Below, in pieces: positions 8,301-15,529 of a stretch of 40,795 nt of DNA. The notes under the pieces are model-generated. The model had not been told where the DNA came from. It made no database searches and saw nothing but the letters and a program-made list of their open reading frames with translations. The position numbers and the translations under genes were made by a program. The first letter of the stretch is position 1. Every line of letters starts with the position of its first letter. Origin of the DNA: a virus. Where the stretch lies: positions 1-40,795 of IMG/VR virus record IMGVR_UViG_3300021962_000235, one strand, 5' to 3'.

Positions 8301-8463
8301 CTGGTGAGATTTGAGTTTTTGTATGTGCTATATCGCCACAGTGAATAATGTAATCAACTTTTTCATTTAGTAAAGTTTCATACATTTTATTAAAAACTGT
8401 TTTGTATTCGGTATGATACTTTAAGTTTTTAATGTGTGTGTCAGCAATATGCGCGAACTTCAT
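5338..8463 (-). CDS. Single-chain Mre11-Rad50 (SbcD-SbcC; T4 gp47-gp46) fusion
   Basis: 1041 residues from the ATG at 8463. Residues 1-300 are an Mre11/SbcD nuclease: D8-x-H10, GDIAH at 43-47, GNHD at 78-81, YHG at 147-149 and a final GDIH at 181-184 (many Mre11 proteins have GHxH here). After a helical segment (300-390) comes a complete Rad50/SbcC ATPase: Walker A GKNYSGKS at 398-405, Q511, coiled coils at about 540-880 broken by a zinc-hook-like C715-x6-C722, signature GSGAEKS at 952-958, Walker B LFILDEP at 979-985, D-loop and H1016. In T4 these are two genes (47 and 46) whose complex resects DNA ends for recombination-dependent replication. An in-frame GTG lies 6 nt upstream at 8469, but GGAGAGG is properly spaced only for the ATG. 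Confidence 0.93.
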   Translation of the reverse strand: MKFAHIADTHIKNLKYHTEYKTVFNKMYETLLNEKVDYIIHCGDIAHTKTQISPEFVEMAADFFINLAAIAPTYIILGNHDGNLTNDNRQDALSPIVNALGIENLHLLKKSGETKLKDNFSLNVLSVFDEEGWVKPSDPNAINIALYHGSISGVRTDTGFILEHADHDISIFDGHDYAFLGDIHKTNQILDNDGKIRYPGSTLQQNHGETNDKGFLIWNIQDKLSFDCQHVLIPNPNPFITVELEENGELPEGVSVPPNARLRLLSRNNLPAEMMKNVGDVAKERWKPESVSFLSKNVARSKELKEVVGGIDKDDLRNLKVQEQLIEEFLVNYKVEREILDKVFEINKKYNTEVEAKEEVARNVNWNVKSIEWDNLFNYGEGNRIDFSNLKGIVGIFGKNYSGKSSVIDSILYTLFNTTSKNEKKVSNVINTAKKGAIGNLKISIGDNDYVIARSCDKNIKKNGGEETKTELNFLCDGVSMNGNTRVETDQNIKKLFGTMDDFLLTSMSSQLDSLSFIREGSTKRKEILARFLDLELFDAKNKLAKEESASLKAIIKKLEVIDYDTEIAKALDELDTTNELVSHNNSNSVKISQNLVELRNEISIIEGQLKNNNTEIIDIDATLERKIYLEQSLDKATKQKNSKQNDLDSKQTELENIKSIITKDYSNIDELKEKKKQKNIATSNLQQINFELQSIIKEETGLKSKTELLTKVPCDSRFPSCMFIKDAVDASPKLIETQAKKKKLEDDKEATSNILESYKGIDEQINKYETYVNDVHKLEKEELQLKVEVEKMKTIISNIKKEMIITEEKIDKYKKNEETFNKATELRIDKTQKEKELKLLEEDFKKINEAVTKSYMKIGSLTEKVAFLKADKKELENYRNQFAAYDYFMKATSTNGISYEIIKKKLPIINEEITAILSNVVDFDVFFEDDGSKLNISIQHPNGDSRPIEMGSGAEKSIAAMAIRLSLLQVSNLPKSNLFILDEPGTALDNENMEGFIRILDMIKNYYDTVLLISHMDALKDVADQIITIDNKDGFAYITI

Positions 8464-8496
8464 GGTCACCTCTCCAAGAATGTAACGTCAAATGGA

Positions 8497-9423
8497 CTAA
8501 ATAGCAAGCAATCCTTTCTCTAATACCCAATCGTCTCCAATTGGTTGAGCTTTTGCTTTTGCTTCAAGAAATTGTTGTTTGGTCATTTCACCAACATCAC
8601 CAAATCCTCCAACATCAATCTTAAACAAATTTAAATCATACTGAATAAGATTCTCGATAAGATGTGATGCTTTCTTCTCTGCGTCTGGATCTAATGCGAT
8701 ATAAATGTTTGGTTCATAGTAAACAATCTTCTTAAATAGATTTGATTGTTGATTAAGAGTTGATCCAAGAAGAGGAATTGCGTTTTGTGCTTTCATCGCA
8801 TCAAACACTCCCTCAACCAAAACAATATCGCTATCCCAATCCAAATAGAGTTCATTAAAAACAATATCTTTTGAAACTTTGGGATTCATATATTTTGGAA
8901 AACTGTCTGTATATGAACGAGCAACAAAATAATTAACATCACCATTCTCGTTAAAAGATGGGATAATAATTCTTCCACTATACTCGCCAGAAGCACAATA
9001 ACCAGCTTTCCACATTACAATATCTTCTTTTGTAAATCCACGATCCTTAAGATATTTCATGGGGAACTTTGAACTTAATGGAAGATTTTTATTTGCGAGA
9101 GAAGTAAATTCTTCTGGCAGTTGGATCACTTCTTCAAGAATTTTAATTTGTTCTTGGAAGATATCTTCATCAAGTTGCGATAAATCAACAACATTATTGA
9201 TTTTATCCCACTCGTAAAGCTGGGATTGTGTTAAGCGTGACTTTAGTAAGCGACGAATATTCTTTCCACGTTCATCGCAAACCCAACACTTATAATTGTT
9301 TGATTTTAGATTTACGGAAAGTTTACGCTTGTGGTGCTGACAAAATGGACAAAAGAATAGGAGTTCATCACCAGAACGGCGATATTCTCCAAGGGCAGTA
9401 GAAAGTAGTGAGGTTTTGTTCAT
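8497..9423 (-). CDS. 61: DNA primase, T4 gp61-like (zinc-binding plus Toprim)
   Basis: 308 residues. The N-terminus is a CHC2-type zinc finger: CPFCQHH at 25-31 and CWVC at 46-49. A short linker leads to the catalytic Toprim domain, with the glutamate in VLVEGVFDAM at 201-210 (E204) and the metal-binding ALDPDAEK at 243-250 (D245, D247). The segment YLKDRGFTKEDIVMWKAGY at 124-142 is the usual DnaG-type pre-Toprim helix pair. The enzyme lays RNA primers for lagging-strand synthesis with the replicative helicase. The length fits phage gp61-type primases that lack a fused helicase domain. AAGG lies 7 nt before the ATG. It sits between the resolvase and the Mre11-Rad50 fusion in one co-directional DNA-metabolism group. 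Confidence 0.92.
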   Translation of the reverse strand: MNKTSLLSTALGEYRRSGDELLFFCPFCQHHKRKLSVNLKSNNYKCWVCDERGKNIRRLLKSRLTQSQLYEWDKINNVVDLSQLDEDIFQEQIKILEEVIQLPEEFTSLANKNLPLSSKFPMKYLKDRGFTKEDIVMWKAGYCASGEYSGRIIIPSFNENGDVNYFVARSYTDSFPKYMNPKVSKDIVFNELYLDWDSDIVLVEGVFDAMKAQNAIPLLGSTLNQQSNLFKKIVYYEPNIYIALDPDAEKKASHLIENLIQYDLNLFKIDVGGFGDVGEMTKQQFLEAKAKAQPIGDDWVLEKGLLAI

Positions 9424-9437
9424 GCCTCAACCTTATA

Positions 9438-9977
9438 TCAACTTGGTTCTAAAGTCAAGCCATACAAAGCTATAACAATCGCATCTGCTCTGTCGTCTGT
9501 TCCTGGTGCTGGATTTCCGTGGGCGGTCATGTTATACTGAAAATCTGGATGGTTCTTCTCAACATACTCAATAATGAACTTCTTAGAATCGCCCTTCTTC
9601 GTTCCTTTTGGTATCTTGATTCCTAATTTAGTTCTTGCGGATCTAACAGAAACCATTACAGGTTCTAATTCAAAAACTTTAAATACAATATAAGAACACA
9701 TTCCATTAAATCTTTGAAGAGTAGCCATAGTGTGAGCGGTTGTTTTACCACCACCAAAAGCTATGAAAGGTTCTTCAATAAAAACATCATCAATATAATA
9801 ATGTTTATTTAATTTAATTAATTTATTCTCTAACATTAAACCTCTTTCTTCTAATGAAAGATCAGAAGATAACTTTAATACTTCAGAGGTTAATATGTTT
9901 TTCTTTTCATCTAATACGGCTATGCCTATCTTGGAACTACTAACATCTAGTCCCAATACACAAATTGGTTTTTCCAT
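9438..9977 (-). CDS. ruvC: RuvC-like Holliday junction resolvase
   Basis: 179 residues, about the size of bacterial RuvC. The RNase H-fold catalytic residues are in the expected places: D11 in VLGLDVSSSKIGIAV, glutamate in VFIEEPF (E68/E69), and the C-terminal acidic group GTDDRADAIVIAL (D161, D162, D165). The loop GGGKTTAHTMATLQRFNG at 75-92 matches the RuvC segment between the second and third motifs. The family cleaves four-way DNA junctions; in a phage it would debranch replicating concatemers before packaging. T4 uses an unrelated enzyme (endonuclease VII, gp49), so this phage has a different solution. AGGA precedes the ATG, which lies 7 nt after the stop of the structural gene upstream; the primase gene follows 14 nt later. 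Confidence 0.9.
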   Translation of the reverse strand: MEKPICVLGLDVSSSKIGIAVLDEKKNILTSEVLKLSSDLSLEERGLMLENKLIKLNKHYYIDDVFIEEPFIAFGGGKTTAHTMATLQRFNGMCSYIVFKVFELEPVMVSVRSARTKLGIKIPKGTKKGDSKKFIIEYVEKNHPDFQYNMTAHGNPAPGTDDRADAIVIALYGLTLEPS

Positions 9978-9984
9978 CTATTCC

Positions 9985-11154
9985 TTATAGATCTAATTTT
10001 AATTTGAAAGTTAAATCTCTATCTTGAGTTTTTCTTACTGGTTTAGCAAGTTTAGCTATACCTATAACATTTTTATTTTCATCATACAACTTAATTGATG
10101 AAATAAATGTAGTTTTCTCTAAATAAGGTTCAGTATCATATGAACTTGAAACAACATTAGAAGGTTGTAAAGTATTGCTTTCATAATATGAATTTGAGCT
10201 AGTTAGTGGAACTATATTGCTGCCATAAGAAATAAAAGTTGGATTTGTTGAGTTATTTAACTCTCCTCTTTTAGCATGTAGAAACATCGTCATTATAGGA
10301 ACTTTATTTGAACCTTTGAACTGCATACTAAAACTAGAAGATGGAATCATACCATCAGTAAAAGATTCATTACCAAGACCAGTTCCAAAAGTTAACCAAG
10401 AAGATGTTACTTGATTTGTTATATCATTTAAGTAATTTCTTGTTACACCAGTCTCTAATTCCCAGCTTCCTGTTAAGATTATGAATCCTTCAGTATATAA
10501 AATAACTCCAGCAACGGAGCCAGAACCATTAGAACCACTTGGAGAAGTTTGAATCAATTCACCATTTCTTTTTTTATCTTCAAGTGTACCAATTAAAGTA
10601 CCAGAAATATAAAAATCTAATTTAATTGTTCCTTTTTCAATATTGTTTCCATAGAATATTGATGGTATACTTATTAAATTAAGAGGTATTGTTGATTTAT
10701 CTCCAAAAGAAGATGAATACAAATAAAATTGTGATAATTTATTATAATAGTTTAAAGTATTTTGTAATGCTGTAACTTTATCTCTACTTTCTCCACTAGA
10801 ATAATAATCTCTAGTTATTGAAGCACTTAAAGGATAACTACCTGTAATAATATCTCCGTAACTAAAATCACTATTAAATGAAGTTGTACTTATAGTTTTG
10901 AAAGATGCAAGGGAACTATTCTTAGAAATAAAAGGGTAGATTAAACCAGTTGAAATAACATTTCTGTCAACGTTTTCTTCATATAAATTAATGCTGCCAA
11001 CTGGTACATTTCCAATATTGTTTGTAAACGCACCAGATACTTCTGATTGATTATTTAAGTATGACTTTCCATTATAAATAAATAAACTTACTTTTGGATT
11101 AAATTCTACTTGATTAATAAAAAGTTCGTTTTGTTTTATTTTTTGTAAAGACAT
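9985..11154 (-). CDS. Virion structural-type protein, paralogue of its upstream neighbour
   Basis: 389 residues, rich in Ser, Asn, Thr and beta-prone, with no membrane segment. I do not recognise a named family. Its C-terminal part parallels that of the 342-residue protein encoded just upstream: NSTNPTFISYGS against YSSNPTYLSSGK, GVILYTEGFIILTGS against GLVYYQAGIAVLTAS, and the endings IGIAKLAKPVRKTQDRDLTF and AVAKLSEPLKKS, both closing in a K/R-L-K/R-L-D-hydrophobic sequence. The two are therefore tandem paralogues. Composition and context (after a long series of baseplate/tail genes) suggest a surface virion protein, possibly neck, tail or fibre decoration. No strong ribosome site is visible; the gap to the preceding gene is 10 nt, so coupling is likely. 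Confidence 0.8.
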   Translation of the reverse strand: MSLQKIKQNELFINQVEFNPKVSLFIYNGKSYLNNQSEVSGAFTNNIGNVPVGSINLYEENVDRNVISTGLIYPFISKNSSLASFKTISTTSFNSDFSYGDIITGSYPLSASITRDYYSSGESRDKVTALQNTLNYYNKLSQFYLYSSSFGDKSTIPLNLISIPSIFYGNNIEKGTIKLDFYISGTLIGTLEDKKRNGELIQTSPSGSNGSGSVAGVILYTEGFIILTGSWELETGVTRNYLNDITNQVTSSWLTFGTGLGNESFTDGMIPSSSFSMQFKGSNKVPIMTMFLHAKRGELNNSTNPTFISYGSNIVPLTSSNSYYESNTLQPSNVVSSSYDTEPYLEKTTFISSIKLYDENKNVIGIAKLAKPVRKTQDRDLTFKLKLDL

Positions 11155-11164
11155 AGCATTTCAA

Positions 11165-12193
11165 TTAGTAATCTAATCTAACTCTTACAGTCAATTCATT
11201 ATCTACAGATTTCTTTAATGGCTCACTTAATTTAGCTACAGCCAAAAGCGATTGATCTGCACCATACAAACCAATTGTGGTTATGTATGAAACTGGAGCA
11301 TCAGTAGAAATATTTTTAACTGTAATCTTACCACTACTTAAATAAGTTGGGTTAGATGAATAATTAAATTCATTATGATTTGCTCTACAGAAATATATTG
11401 ATGAATTTAACTCTGTTGAGTTATTAAATTGAATATTATATAATCTGTTTCTAAGACCATCTGCCGATCCAGAAATAGAACCAGTTTGGAAATAAGTATT
11501 TATTGATCCTGTGGCAGTTGAGGTATCTGATCTTGGTCCAAATTTACCATTAAAGATAGAAGCAGTCAAAACAGCAATACCAGCTTGATAATAAACCAAA
11601 CCAACACCACTATTTGTATTTGGTGTAGCTGATGAAGTATAAAGAATACCAAATTCTCCTGCGGGGCTATTTGTTCTATAATCGTTTGTTGCTCCATAAT
11701 CGCTTATTGTTTTTAAATCACTTGGAGAAGTGTTTGCGCCACCAGTTAAAAATTGTAAAGTAAAAGAGCCTTTTTTAATTTCATCTTTAGTTAACAATCT
11801 AGAAAATGAAAAGAAAACACATTCATTAAGTTTCGTACCAGCAGTAGAAATATTTCCATCTTGATCAAATTTTTGTATACTACCAGTAACATCAAATCCC
11901 ATCAAAACTTGAGCCATTTGGTTATATATATTAATCTTTTTATTGTTTTGAGTAGCAGAAGAACTTGATAAAGCTGATATTGGAGAATAACCAATTGTTA
12001 AATCAAGAATATGATTGGCTGATGAACTTAAATAAGGATAGTCATAAACAGATTGAAACATACCGTGAGTATAATTTTTAATATTATTATCTGCATAAGT
12101 TCCAGAAACTACTGTACCAGTTAAAGGTATGACTTCATGTAATAAAGTTCTTGTTGAAGCTATATCTGCTGAAGTGAAAGTTTTAAATGACAT
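11165..12193 (-). CDS. Virion structural-type protein, paralogue of its downstream neighbour
   Basis: 342 residues, beta-rich and Ser/Thr/Asn-rich, without signal peptide or membrane segment. The N-terminal third (LLHEVIPLTGTVVSGTYAD, HGMFQSVYDYPYLSSSANH) is unlike its paralogue, but the middle and C-terminal parts share ordered motifs with the 389-residue protein downstream: KKGSFTLQF, VGLVYYQAGIAVLTAS, SSNPTYLSSG and a final LTVRVRLDY. The shared C-terminal domain probably mediates the same attachment while the N-termini diverge. AAAGGAT gives a good ribosome site 7-11 nt before the ATG. The 21-nt gap before the start contains GATAAATA, close to the T4 late promoter box, but too near the ATG to leave room for the ribosome site in a transcript. 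Confidence 0.8.
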   Translation of the reverse strand: MSFKTFTSADIASTRTLLHEVIPLTGTVVSGTYADNNIKNYTHGMFQSVYDYPYLSSSANHILDLTIGYSPISALSSSSATQNNKKINIYNQMAQVLMGFDVTGSIQKFDQDGNISTAGTKLNECVFFSFSRLLTKDEIKKGSFTLQFLTGGANTSPSDLKTISDYGATNDYRTNSPAGEFGILYTSSATPNTNSGVGLVYYQAGIAVLTASIFNGKFGPRSDTSTATGSINTYFQTGSISGSADGLRNRLYNIQFNNSTELNSSIYFCRANHNEFNYSSNPTYLSSGKITVKNISTDAPVSYITTIGLYGADQSLLAVAKLSEPLKKSVDNELTVRVRLDY

Positions 12194-12214
12194 TTTTATA
12201 TCCTTTTTTATTTA

Positions 12215-13135
12215 TCAAACTGATTTAACAATTTTAATTGGTATTGTTATTTGAGTACCTACTGTAGCACCTTTAACTGTTACAAACGTATCTATATAAT
12301 AATAATCGTTTGATGTAATAATTGTTGTAGTTCCACCAAATCTTTCATACAAAGAATTATTAATAGTTAAATCTGTTTTTAGTTTTAATTTAAATGAAAC
12401 TCTTTTATCTCTAGTTCCATTTAATAATGTACTAGAGCCAGCATCTCCGCTAGTATCAGCGGTTAAAAGACTTACAACGTTTGTAGAACCTTCTCTATAT
12501 GAAACACTGTAGGTTGCTATCCCATCATCATCTACATATGATAATGGGATATCATTACCTAAAGTATCAACAAGAGTTACAAAATTATTATTGAGTTCTA
12601 TTAAAAAGGTTGTTTCTGTTAAACTTGAATCAACACTAGATAGTAATCTTGTTTTGTCAGTTTCATTAGAATCTAAACCTTGGTCTATAACTATTTTTTT
12701 ATCAAAGCTGTTTGGTGAACTGTTAAGAACACCAGCAGAAGAACTAAGATTTCTATAATCTGCTGGCGTAGGTAATAAATATGTATTAGAAAGAGATGCA
12801 TTAGAAAAAAATGATGTTCCTTCTGTATCAACTGTATTTAATTTCATTACTGGTAAATAAAGTAATTGTGTATTAACGTTTGAAATAAGTTGAAATTTCA
12901 TAGAAGAAGCATTATTAGTAAAAGCTTCAAATACAGGAGTTTGTAAAATATCTAAATCGTAATAAGCTGATCCAGATGGATGATTTTTATTATATAAACC
13001 ATAATTTATTTCATCATCACCAAAAGCAAATTGAGTAATTTTAAAACTTCCATTACCTTGTGCTAATCTTAAACGACCAGTATCGGTTAAAACAGCATCT
13101 AATATTATATCTCCGCTATTATCTAAAAACGCCAT
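12215..13135 (-). CDS. Virion structural-type protein with shared N-terminal domain
   Basis: 306 residues. The N-terminus (AVLTDTGRLRLAQGNGSFKI, then FAFGDDEINY, about residues 14-45) matches in order and spacing the N-terminus of the 324-residue protein encoded upstream (IELTSYGKFLLSKG, then YYSFHDEDILY), so both carry one small homologous domain. The rest is beta-rich, ends with FVTVKGATVGTQITIPIKIV, and has no membrane segment. From memory this LTxxGRxxLxxG...F(G/D)DDEI pattern is common in structural proteins of marine T4-like phages, but its exact place in the virion is not known to me. GGAGAGG gives a strong ribosome site 9 nt before the ATG; the 29-nt gap upstream is one of the longer ones here but shows no terminator. 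Confidence 0.82.
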   Translation of the reverse strand: MAFLDNSGDIILDAVLTDTGRLRLAQGNGSFKITQFAFGDDEINYGLYNKNHPSGSAYYDLDILQTPVFEAFTNNASSMKFQLISNVNTQLLYLPVMKLNTVDTEGTSFFSNASLSNTYLLPTPADYRNLSSSAGVLNSSPNSFDKKIVIDQGLDSNETDKTRLLSSVDSSLTETTFLIELNNNFVTLVDTLGNDIPLSYVDDDGIATYSVSYREGSTNVVSLLTADTSGDAGSSTLLNGTRDKRVSFKLKLKTDLTINNSLYERFGGTTTIITSNDYYYIDTFVTVKGATVGTQITIPIKIVKSV

Positions 13136-13164
13136 AACTTATTACCTCTCCAGTAAATAGTGCC

Positions 13165-15522
13165 TTATGTAAGATCTTGCTCTTTTTTATTATATGTTAA
13201 ATTAATATCAAAACTTTTACCACTTTTCTTTGAACTTACTCTAATTTTATATTTTTGTCCCCACAATTTTTGATCTTGAATACCAAGTTGTGGTTCATTC
13301 ATTTCATTAGTTATTAGTTGTGTATATTGCGTAGCAGGTTTTATATGTAAATATTTCTTAAATGATCTTTTAACATCATAATTTTTATTTGTATCAAAAT
13401 TTACAGAATTAATTAATGGATACACTGCCCCACCATCGGAAACTATTTCTACTTCGTAAATTGGTGTTGGATTAGAAATTAATCCATGCGTGTCAATAGA
13501 TCTACAAAGTATATAATATTTAGTATTTGGTCTTATTTGAAGATTAATAGACTTAGAAAAAGTATTGTTCATAGAAACATCAATTGGTTGAACATTTTGA
13601 AAATCTGTATATGATGTTGGTTTTGTATTAGCAATTATAAAAATTTGTATAGTTTTTAATGGATCGTTTGTTTTGAATAATATTTTTCCGTCTGTTCTAT
13701 TTTTATAATTATAAATGTTATTAAATATTTGTTGATCATTTTGTAAAATATTTATTGGTGTTTCAAGTAATTCACTAATTTGAGTAGTAATATTTAAAGT
13801 TAATAAATCAGTTATACTCTGATAAGTAATAAAATTAATTATTGGTGGAACTGGTGGATTATCCGTTAACTTAAATACTTTGTTGAATAAAAGATTTTTT
13901 GTAACTTTTGGTGCTAAAGTTATGGGAACATTAACAGTCAGTAGTCTACTACTTATTCTCTCGATATTTGTAAATTGATAATTTAATGTTGGAGTTACAT
14001 CTAGGGAATAAACATCGTATGTAATGTCAATATCGTAAGGTATTTGAGTATCTAGATAATCTATATCTAAATTATTATTATTTTTTGGTATGTAAATAGA
14101 TTGTAAAAGAACTCCGTTTGAGTTTTTCTTTTCTATTACATATCCTAATGTTGTAACTTTCTGAAGTTCTTCTAGATTATATATCGTGTTGTAATTTACA
14201 TAATCAATATATAAGTTATTTAACTCATTTAATAATTCTACATAAGTAAACAAACTAGTTCTGTCAGAATTGTGATTAATTCTTGTAGTAAAAATTTCTG
14301 CAAATGGTGATAAGTTTGTATTAAATCCGTTGAATACAAAGCCTCCAGTAGAACTAACAGAATAAATATTATTGTAATCTACAGAAACTATTTGATTTTC
14401 AAATAGAATAATTTTGTTTGGTACTGTATTATATCTTCTACCACTTGAGTCTCGATAACCTCCTGTATCACTATAAATTACCAATTCATTAGTTTGTTCT
14501 TTTACATATTGAACACCTATTGATGCTGTGGAGTGAAATATAAAATTACTTAAACCTAATGTATGTAAGTTTTTATTTATTAATAAATCATCAAATCCAC
14601 TTCTTTCAATATTATTGGAAAAGGCTATCTTATTTGAATAAGGAAAATCTTCATTTCCTATTGTTGTCTGATCAATAATTGTATCTATTAAAAAAATACT
14701 ATTGTTTCTTTTTATGTTAGTAATATCTACCGCGCTACTAGACGCTTGTACTATACTACCAAAATCATCATAATATTTATTATTTGCTAAATTTTTAAAT
14801 CGATTTCTTGGAGAAGTTGGAACTTTACCATATAAAGTTAAATAATAATTTCCAAAGGATAAATTTTCTGTTTTTACAGCGTCATGTAAAGAATAATAAT
14901 TTGGCATTACTGGTAAGTAACTTTCGCTACCAGAAAAATATTCTTCGTAAGGTTTAGAATAAAAATTATAATTTGATTCTATTAAATAATTTGAAGTGTC
15001 AAAACTTGTAGTTCTATCAGATAACATATTTGTACTATACACAGAATAGTTTAATTGCCCAACTGTTAATAATTGATCTGCCATAGCATCAACAAATAAA
15101 GTAGCTATTACATCTTCTAATCTAGAGTTAGAGCCTATATCTAAAGAAATCTGTGGTAGATATACACTATAAAATGTTTTAAACTCAGTTATTACCAATA
15201 ATAAATTAATTAAATTGTTTGAAGAATTTATTACAATATTGTAAAAATTAAAAGGATTATTTTGTCCGTTATTGTTTATTAAAGTACCAGATCCATCATC
15301 TTTATAATATCTACTGGTTATTGATAAGATTGGATCTGATATTCCCAATAATGAATATGTATTTTTTATTAAAGAAATTGCGGTTGTCCTAACAATTACA
15401 TCAGATTCCAAATTATTCTTATTAGAAGATAGATAATTATCTAGCTCAGAGAATGAGGTAATTGTATATTTGTTATTTTGATTTACTAATGTGGAAAGAA
15501 CCAATTTATTTTTTATAGCCAT
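13165..15522 (-). CDS. Large virion structural-type protein with Fn3-like segment
   Basis: 785 residues, Asn/Ile/Ser/Tyr-rich and largely beta. Most of the chain is unrecognised. Near the C-terminus, NTKYYILCRSIDTHGLISN followed by PTPIYEVEIV has the look of a fibronectin type III or Ig-like strand pattern. The protein closes with a basic domain containing LWGQKYKIRVSSKKSGKSFD and INLTYNKKEQ, a compact beta-hairpin ending. No catalytic motif, signal peptide or membrane segment is visible. AGGATATAA precedes the ATG, and the gene starts 7 nt after the stop of the 704-residue gene. Context places it among tail/baseplate accessory proteins; a fibre or whisker component is plausible but unproven. 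Confidence 0.8.
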   Translation of the reverse strand: MAIKNKLVLSTLVNQNNKYTITSFSELDNYLSSNKNNLESDVIVRTTAISLIKNTYSLLGISDPILSITSRYYKDDGSGTLINNNGQNNPFNFYNIVINSSNNLINLLLVITEFKTFYSVYLPQISLDIGSNSRLEDVIATLFVDAMADQLLTVGQLNYSVYSTNMLSDRTTSFDTSNYLIESNYNFYSKPYEEYFSGSESYLPVMPNYYSLHDAVKTENLSFGNYYLTLYGKVPTSPRNRFKNLANNKYYDDFGSIVQASSSAVDITNIKRNNSIFLIDTIIDQTTIGNEDFPYSNKIAFSNNIERSGFDDLLINKNLHTLGLSNFIFHSTASIGVQYVKEQTNELVIYSDTGGYRDSSGRRYNTVPNKIILFENQIVSVDYNNIYSVSSTGGFVFNGFNTNLSPFAEIFTTRINHNSDRTSLFTYVELLNELNNLYIDYVNYNTIYNLEELQKVTTLGYVIEKKNSNGVLLQSIYIPKNNNNLDIDYLDTQIPYDIDITYDVYSLDVTPTLNYQFTNIERISSRLLTVNVPITLAPKVTKNLLFNKVFKLTDNPPVPPIINFITYQSITDLLTLNITTQISELLETPINILQNDQQIFNNIYNYKNRTDGKILFKTNDPLKTIQIFIIANTKPTSYTDFQNVQPIDVSMNNTFSKSINLQIRPNTKYYILCRSIDTHGLISNPTPIYEVEIVSDGGAVYPLINSVNFDTNKNYDVKRSFKKYLHIKPATQYTQLITNEMNEPQLGIQDQKLWGQKYKIRVSSKKSGKSFDINLTYNKKEQDLT

Positions 15523-15529
15523 TTATATC

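Noticed and set aside
5338-8463. The Mre11-Rad50 fusion as an assembly artefact joining two genes
   Set aside because: The linker region 300-390 reads as normal charged helical protein with no break, ribosome site or internal start at the boundary, so a true fusion is the simpler reading, though raw reads would settle it.
8464-8469. Upstream in-frame GTG start for the Mre11-Rad50 fusion
   Set aside because: The GGAGAGG ribosome site touches the GTG (about 2 nt spacing) but is ideally spaced for the ATG at 8463, which also begins the conserved MKFAHIADTH.
12200-12212. GATAAATA upstream of the 342-residue gene as a late promoter
   Set aside because: A transcript starting about 6 nt after the box would begin at or inside the ribosome-binding site, so it could hardly be translated.
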